This document shows positions 13,270 to 17,147 of a stretch of DNA of 17,147 nt, piece by piece. A program made the translations under genes and the position numbers. The notes under the pieces were generated by a model, which ran no database searches, was not told the DNA's origin, and was given only the letters and a program-made list of their open reading frames with translations. Each line of letters opens with the position of its first letter. Within the stretch, counting starts at the first letter, position 1. The stretch is from assembly GCA_035720945.1 (NCBI GenBank), contig DASTNK010000094.1, forward strand, positions 1 to 17,147. The letters are read 5' to 3'. The DNA comes from SCQX01 sp035720945 (GTDB lineage: Bacteria; Pseudomonadota; Gammaproteobacteria; Burkholderiales; Burkholderiaceae_B).

Positions 13270-14120
13270 CAATGAATCTCTCCTCTGAAGAAACCCGGCG
13301 CCGGCGCAGCATCTATCTGCTGCCGAACGCCTTCACCACAGCCAATCTGTTTGCCGGCTTCTATGCCGTGGTGCAGGCCATGAACGGCCGTTTCGAAATC
13401 GCCGCGATGGCCATCTTCGCCGCCATGGTGTTTGACGGCATGGATGGGCGCGTGGCGCGCATGACGCACACGCAGTCGGCTTTCGGTGAACAGTACGACT
13501 CCCTGGCCGACATGGCCTCGTTCGGCATCGCGCCGGCGCTGGTCATTTATGAGTGGATGCTGCGCGGTCTGGGTCGCTGGGGCTGGCTGGCGGCGTTCAT
13601 CTACGTCGTGGGCGCGGCGCTGCGTCTGGCGCGGTTCAACACCAACATCGGCGTGGTCGACAAGCGCTTCTTCCAGGGGCTGCCCAGCCCGTCGGCGGCG
13701 GCGCTGGTCGCCGGCTTCGTCTGGCTGGCGGTGGACAACAAGTTCGGCATGTACGGGGGTTCGCTCGCCTGGACGGCGTTCGTCGTGACCATTTACGCGG
13801 GCGTCGCCATGGTCACTAATCTCCCGTTCTACAGCGGAAAATCGTTCGCTCTGGGGCGCAGTGTGCCGTTCTGGGTGATTCTGGTCGTGGTCGCCGTTTT
13901 TGTGTTCGTGTCCAGCGACCCCCCCGTGGTGCTGTTTGGTCTGTTCGTGATCTACGGCGTATCGGGGTGGGGCATCTGGCTATGGCGCTGGCAACGCGCG
14001 CGCAAGCTTAATCGGTTGCGCCAGGAAGGGCCGGAGATTCCCCCGGTGGCGCGACCAGCCGACGCCGGCTCGGAAAAACGCGCCGCGTCGTTTTCGGTCG
14101 GCCCGCGCGACGACGCCTGA
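13266..14120 (+). CDS. pssA: CDP-diacylglycerol-serine O-phosphatidyltransferase (phosphatidylserine synthase)
   Basis: 284 residues with about eight hydrophobic segments, the membrane-type PssA that makes phosphatidylserine from CDP-diacylglycerol and serine, the substrate of the Psd encoded just upstream. The full CDP-alcohol phosphotransferase motif is present: DGRVAR, eight residues, Gly, three, Asp, three, Asp. ALRLARFNTN and FQGLPSPSAA are typical of the subtype. A GTG at 13266 overlaps the psd stop by four bases and has AGGA nine bases upstream. An ATG at 13272, two codons later, is the alternative start. The overlap suggests translational coupling with psd. The last 40 residues are polar and variable. 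Confidence 0.95.
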   Translation: MTMNLSSEETRRRRSIYLLPNAFTTANLFAGFYAVVQAMNGRFEIAAMAIFAAMVFDGMDGRVARMTHTQSAFGEQYDSLADMASFGIAPALVIYEWMLRGLGRWGWLAAFIYVVGAALRLARFNTNIGVVDKRFFQGLPSPSAAALVAGFVWLAVDNKFGMYGGSLAWTAFVVTIYAGVAMVTNLPFYSGKSFALGRSVPFWVILVVVAVFVFVSSDPPVVLFGLFVIYGVSGWGIWLWRWQRARKLNRLRQEGPEIPPVARPADAGSEKRAASFSVGPRDDA

Positions 14121-14122
14121 AA

Positions 14123-14136
14123 CCCGCGACAGCGGG
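14123..14136 (+). other. small hairpin after pssA
   Basis: CCCGC-gaca-GCGGG starts two bases after the pssA stop, with no T-run. The rest of the 107-base gap between the convergent pssA and lipoprotein genes shows no other clear signal. Confidence 0.25.
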
Positions 14137-14227
14137 CGCGGTGCCTGGGACGCCTTGGGCGAGAATCCGATTGTCTTGACGCATGATGCTGCGCCGGTAA
14201 TCGCGTTCGGCCAGAATTGATGCCGCG

Positions 14228-14746
14228 TCAGAAGAACGGGAAGTGGTCTTCGTAACTGAGGTCGGGCCCGGGATGGAAGCGCGTGACGTGCGAACCATCG
14301 CGCCCGAAGTACACGTACATGAACGAATTCCAGACCTGGTCCTGCTTGTAGCGGTAGCTCCAGACGATTTGCGTGTCCGACGGCAGGCCGACCGTGTCCT
14401 TGATGGCGGGTGGACCGAATTCGCAGCGCACCTGCTGGGGTGTCCAGGTGCCTTTGGCAAGAATCTTGAAATGCGCGTCGGTGAGCAACGGCACGACGCG
14501 ATCTGTGTCGCCGGCGGCGTCGACATTGGTGCCCCACGCATACTGGCCAGCGGGCTGCTGGGTCCAGATCAGGCGCTTGCCGCCATTGGGCAGGGGGCAG
14601 GAAAAGTTCGGGGCGCCGAATTTCGCCTCGATCTGGGCGATGGGCGTGCCGGGCGGCGTATTGGCCATGTTGGCGCAGGCGCCCAGGGCCAGGGCCGAGG
14701 CCGCCGCCAGAGCGCAACGGGCGATGCGGCGATTGATGCGGATCAT
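14228..14746 (-). CDS. predicted lipoprotein with two BamE/SmpA-like modules
   Basis: 172 residues. A lipoprotein signal ends in the lipobox LGAC with the modified cysteine at 24. Residue 25 is Ala, with no Asp at the retention position, so outer-membrane sorting is likely. Two similar modules follow: residues 33-61 (GTPIAQIEAKFGAPN, ending LIW) and 99-129 (GTWTPQQVRCEFGPPA, ending IVW). The pattern G-T, Q, FG-P, then W resembles the BamE/SmpA fold, so this may be a tandem duplication. I do not recognise the exact family. The start is fixed by AAGGAAGG (14760-14753 on the minus strand), six bases before ATG 14746. An upstream start at 14842 would run into the rpsO promoter. It diverges from rpsO. 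Confidence 0.85.
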   Translation of the reverse strand: MIRINRRIARCALAAASALALGACANMANTPPGTPIAQIEAKFGAPNFSCPLPNGGKRLIWTQQPAGQYAWGTNVDAAGDTDRVVPLLTDAHFKILAKGTWTPQQVRCEFGPPAIKDTVGLPSDTQIVWSYRYKQDQVWNSFMYVYFGRDGSHVTRFHPGPDLSYEDHFPFF

Positions 14747-14811
14747 GACGTGCCTTCCTTGTTCGGCGCCCGGCCACTTTCTGGCCGACGCACCCATTCT
14801 AGCCAATCCGT

Positions 14812-14817
14812 TATAAT
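14812..14817 (+). promoter_or_regulatory. rpsO promoter -10 element
   Basis: A perfect TATAAT, 78 bases before the rpsO start. The -35 region is poor (no TTGACA-like hexamer at 16-18 bases). The reverse strand also reads TATAAC at 14815-14810, so the divergent lipoprotein gene may share this AT-rich spot. The leader of about 70 bases leaves room for S15 autoregulation, but I cannot confirm a specific structure. Confidence 0.6.
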
Positions 14818-14895
14818 GCGGCCAGATTTCTGTTTTTTTCAACCGTCACGTCAGGGCACCTCGGCTCTGGCGCCTGTTCATAGAGGCCTCGAACA

Positions 14896-15165
14896 ATGTC
14901 TGTAGCCGACATCAACAAATCCGATATCGTTGCGCAATACCAGCGCGCCCAGGGCGATACCGGCTCCCCCGAAGTGCAAGTGGCGCTGCTTACGGCGCGC
15001 ATCAACGAACTCACCGACCATTTCAAGACGCACCTGAAAGACCACCATTCGCGTCGTGGCCTGCTGCGCATGGTCAGCCGTCGCCGCAAACTGCTGGACT
15101 ACCTGAAGGGCCGCAATCCCGATTCGTACCGCTCGCTCATCGAAAAGCTCGGTCTGCGTAAGTGA
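14896..15165 (+). CDS. rpsO: 30S ribosomal protein S15
   Basis: 89 residues, the standard bacterial length. It is a primary 16S rRNA binder that nucleates the small-subunit platform. The signature DTGSPEVQVALLTARINELTDHF is split here as DTGSPEVQVALL and TARINELTDHF, followed by HHSRRGLLRMVSRRRKLLDYL and the C-terminal LIEKLGLRK. GAGG at 14883-14886 is nine bases before the ATG. It is followed directly by a strong terminator and pnp, the arrangement found in Escherichia coli and most proteobacteria. Confidence 0.99.
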   Translation: MSVADINKSDIVAQYQRAQGDTGSPEVQVALLTARINELTDHFKTHLKDHHSRRGLLRMVSRRRKLLDYLKGRNPDSYRSLIEKLGLRK

Positions 15166-15191
15166 TACGGGGGGTTGGCTCCCCATGATGC

Positions 15192-15235
15192 AACCGTGCG
15201 CACCGCGACCCGCTTCGCGATGCGCACGGTTTTTT
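15192..15235 (+). terminator. rpsO-pnp intrinsic terminator
   Basis: AACCGTGCGCA (15192-15202) pairs perfectly with TGCGCACGGTT (15221-15231). Inside it, after one mismatch, CGCGA pairs with TCGCG around a 6-base loop. Six T residues (15230-15235) follow. This ends most rpsO transcripts, and pnp is then expressed by read-through or its own promoter. The hairpin ends only 20 bases before the pnp ATG, so it could also be a target for PNPase/RNase III autoregulation as known in E. coli. Confidence 0.9.
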
Positions 15236-15254
15236 AATTTAAGGATACCCCGCA

Positions 15255-17147
15255 ATGTTCAATAAAGTGACCAAATCGTTTCAGTACGGTCAGCACACGG
15301 TGGTTCTCGAAACAGGCGAAATCGCTCGCCAAGCCTCGGGCGCCGTCATGGTTTCGGTCGACGACACCGTTATTCTGGCATCCGTGGTGGCGGCCAAGAA
15401 GGCCAAGCCCGGCCAGGACTTCTTCCCCCTGACGGTCGACTACGTCGAAAAAACCTATGCCGCGGGCCGTATCCCCGGTGGGTTCTTCAAGCGCGAAGGC
15501 AAGCCGTCCGAAAAAGAAACCCTCACATCACGCCTGATCGATCGGCCGCTGCGTCCGTTGTTCCCCGAGGGGTTCTACAACGACGTGCAGGTCATCATCC
15601 ACACCATGTCGGTCAACCCGGAAGTCGACCCTGACATTCCCGCCATGATCGGCGCGTCCGCTGCGCTGGCCATCTCTGGCATTCCGTTCAACGGCCCCAT
15701 CGGCGCCGCGCGCGTGGCCTACGTCAATGACCAGTACGTGGTCAACCCCACCACCACGCAATTGCACGACTCCAAGCTGAATCTGGTTGTTGCCGGCACC
15801 GAGGCCGCCGTCCTGATGGTTGAGTCCGAAGCCAGGCAATTGCCCGAAGACGTCATGCTGGGTGCTGTCGTGTTCGGCCACGAACAAATGCAGGTTGTCA
15901 TCAACGCCATCCACGATCTGGTGGCCGAGGCCGGCAAGCCCGAATGGGACTGGCAGCCCGCGCCCAAGAACGAAGCGTTGGTCGCAGCCGTCACCGCCGC
16001 CGCCCAGGAAGGCTTGCACGGCGCCTACCAGATCCGTGAAAAGCAGGCCCGCACCCTGCGTCTGCGCGAAGTCTACGCCAGCGTCAAGGACAAGCTGCTC
16101 GAAGGCGCCACCGCCAGGGGCGAAGAGGCCCCCGACAGCGTTGAGGTCGAAAACATCCTGTTCGACCTGGAAGCCGCGCTGGTGCGCAGCCAGATCCTCA
16201 ACGGCGAGCCGCGCATCGACGGCCGCGACACGCGTACCGTGCGCCCCATCAGTGTGCGCCTGGGCGTGCTGCCGCGCGCCCACGGCAGCGCCTTGTTCAC
16301 CCGTGGTGAAACCCAGGCCCTGGTGGTCGCCACGCTGGGCACCAAGCAGGACGAGCAGATCATCGATTCCATCATGGGCGAGTACCGCGATCGCTTCATG
16401 TTCCACTACAACATGCCGCCGTACGCAACCGGCGAAACCGGCCGTTTCGGCGTGCCCAAGCGCCGTGAAATCGGTCATGGCCGCCTGGCCAAGCGCGCAT
16501 TGCTGGCGCTGCTGCCCGACCATCAGGATTTCCAGTACACCATCCGCGTAGTGTCCGAAATCACGGAATCCAATGGTTCCTCGTCCATGGCGTCGGTGTG
16601 CGGTGGCTCGCTGGCCATGATGGACGCCGGCGTGCCCATCGGTGACCACGTGGCCGGTGTGGCCATGGGGCTCATCAAGGAAGGCGGCAAGTTCGCCGTG
16701 CTGACCGACATTCTGGGCGACGAAGACCACCTGGGCGACATGGACTTCAAGGTGGCCGGCACCGTGCAAGGCATCACCGCCCTGCAAATGGACATCAAGA
16801 TCCAGGGCATCACCAAGGAAATCATGCAGGTTGCGCTGGCGCAGGCCCGCGAAGGCCGCTTGCACATCCTGGGCAAGATGAAGGACGCCCTCGAAGGGTC
16901 GCGCACCGAATTGTCCGAATTCGCGCCGCGCATGCTCAGCATCAAGATCAATCCCGAGAAAATCCGCGACGTCATCGGCAAGGGCGGCGCCACCATCCGC
17001 GCGCTTACCGAGGAAACCGGCACCCAGATCGACATCAACGACGATGGCACCATCACCATCGCCAGCGCCGACCTCGATCGCGCCCGTGAAGCCGAGCGCC
17101 GCATCAAGGAACTGACCGCCGACGTCGAAGTGGGCCAGGAATACGAA
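15255..17147 (+). CDS. pnp: polyribonucleotide nucleotidyltransferase (PNPase), 3' end beyond window
   Basis: The first 631 codons are present and the frame is still open at the window edge. The family length is about 700-720, so roughly 80-90 residues are missing. PNPase degrades RNA 3' to 5' by phosphorolysis as a trimer and is part of the degradosome in many bacteria. Visible in order are RNase PH domain 1 (about 10-140, with RLIDRPLRPLFPEGFY), an alpha-helical linker, and RNase PH domain 2 (about 325-540). Domain 2 carries DILGDEDHLGDMDFKVAGT, whose Asp485 and Asp491 correspond to E. coli Asp486 and Asp492. Then comes the KH domain with GKGG at 575-578. The S1 domain has just begun at the edge. 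AAGGA (15241-15245) is nine bases before the ATG. Confidence 0.99.
   Translation, partial: MFNKVTKSFQYGQHTVVLETGEIARQASGAVMVSVDDTVILASVVAAKKAKPGQDFFPLTVDYVEKTYAAGRIPGGFFKREGKPSEKETLTSRLIDRPLRPLFPEGFYNDVQVIIHTMSVNPEVDPDIPAMIGASAALAISGIPFNGPIGAARVAYVNDQYVVNPTTTQLHDSKLNLVVAGTEAAVLMVESEARQLPEDVMLGAVVFGHEQMQVVINAIHDLVAEAGKPEWDWQPAPKNEALVAAVTAAAQEGLHGAYQIREKQARTLRLREVYASVKDKLLEGATARGEEAPDSVEVENILFDLEAALVRSQILNGEPRIDGRDTRTVRPISVRLGVLPRAHGSALFTRGETQALVVATLGTKQDEQIIDSIMGEYRDRFMFHYNMPPYATGETGRFGVPKRREIGHGRLAKRALLALLPDHQDFQYTIRVVSEITESNGSSSMASVCGGSLAMMDAGVPIGDHVAGVAMGLIKEGGKFAVLTDILGDEDHLGDMDFKVAGTVQGITALQMDIKIQGITKEIMQVALAQAREGRLHILGKMKDALEGSRTELSEFAPRMLSIKINPEKIRDVIGKGGATIRALTEETGTQIDINDDGTITIASADLDRAREAERRIKELTADVEVGQEYE

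Noticed and set aside
13281..13290. TCCTCTGAA inside pssA as a third copy of the palindromic element
   Set aside because: Only nine bases match, the following sequence diverges, and it lies in coding sequence, so it is probably chance.
14747..14842. N-terminal extension of the lipoprotein to a start at 14842
   Set aside because: It would bury the signal peptide and lipobox and cross the rpsO promoter. The ATG at 14746 has a strong Shine-Dalgarno site.
15528..16865. 445-codon minus-strand frame opposite pnp
   Set aside because: Gly/His/Asp/Val-rich antisense shadow of pnp, which has all its catalytic motifs.

Overview
The window is a GC-rich (low to mid 60s percent by eye), gene-dense bacterial chromosome segment. 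Gene content and order (ilvI-ilvH-ilvC, psd-pssA, rpsO-pnp) and the protein sequences point to a betaproteobacterium of the order Burkholderiales, most likely an Alcaligenaceae relative of Bordetella or Achromobacter. That placement comes from remembered family sequences, not a search. I see no tRNA, rRNA, insertion sequence, phage gene, CRISPR array or replication origin.

Left part (1-4525): a TRAP transporter operon of periplasmic binding protein, small permease and large permease (186-3248), followed by an EamA/DMT-family permease (3518-4474). The binding protein has a very strong Shine-Dalgarno site that overlaps a 15-base palindrome and follows a tiny possible ORF. The gap between binding protein and small permease holds two hairpins. 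One of these (1291-1341) has a diverged, inverted homologue at 3403-3474, between the large permease and the DMT gene. This pair of palindromic elements is the least explained structure in the window.

Middle (4526-8932): D-3-hydroxybutyrate dehydrogenase (bdhA), a YaaA/DUF328 peroxide-stress protein, and on the minus strand a large FUSC/YccS-type membrane protein whose 3' end overlaps yaaA by 12 bases. A 477-base divergent intergenic region separates the YccS-type gene from ilvI. It contains a strong intrinsic terminator on the ilvI strand that no upstream gene needs, so it looks like a leader attenuator or the end of a small RNA.

Right part (8933-17147): acetolactate synthase large and small subunits and ketol-acid reductoisomerase (ilvI, ilvH, ilvC) carry out the first two common steps of branched-chain amino acid synthesis. 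Next come phosphatidylserine decarboxylase and phosphatidylserine synthase (psd, pssA), translationally coupled and acting in reverse order in the phosphatidylethanolamine pathway. A minus-strand lipoprotein with two BamE/SmpA-like modules follows, then rpsO and the 5' 631 codons of pnp, separated by a strong terminator as in other proteobacteria.

Most of the window is ordinary housekeeping and transport. I found no complete novel defence or mobile system. The items worth a second look are non-coding or architectural: the inverted palindromic repeats around the TRAP permease genes, the ilvI leader terminator, long perfect 3' hairpins without U-tracts, a tandem repeat before ilvC, the low-complexity Psd tail and the duplicated-module lipoprotein.
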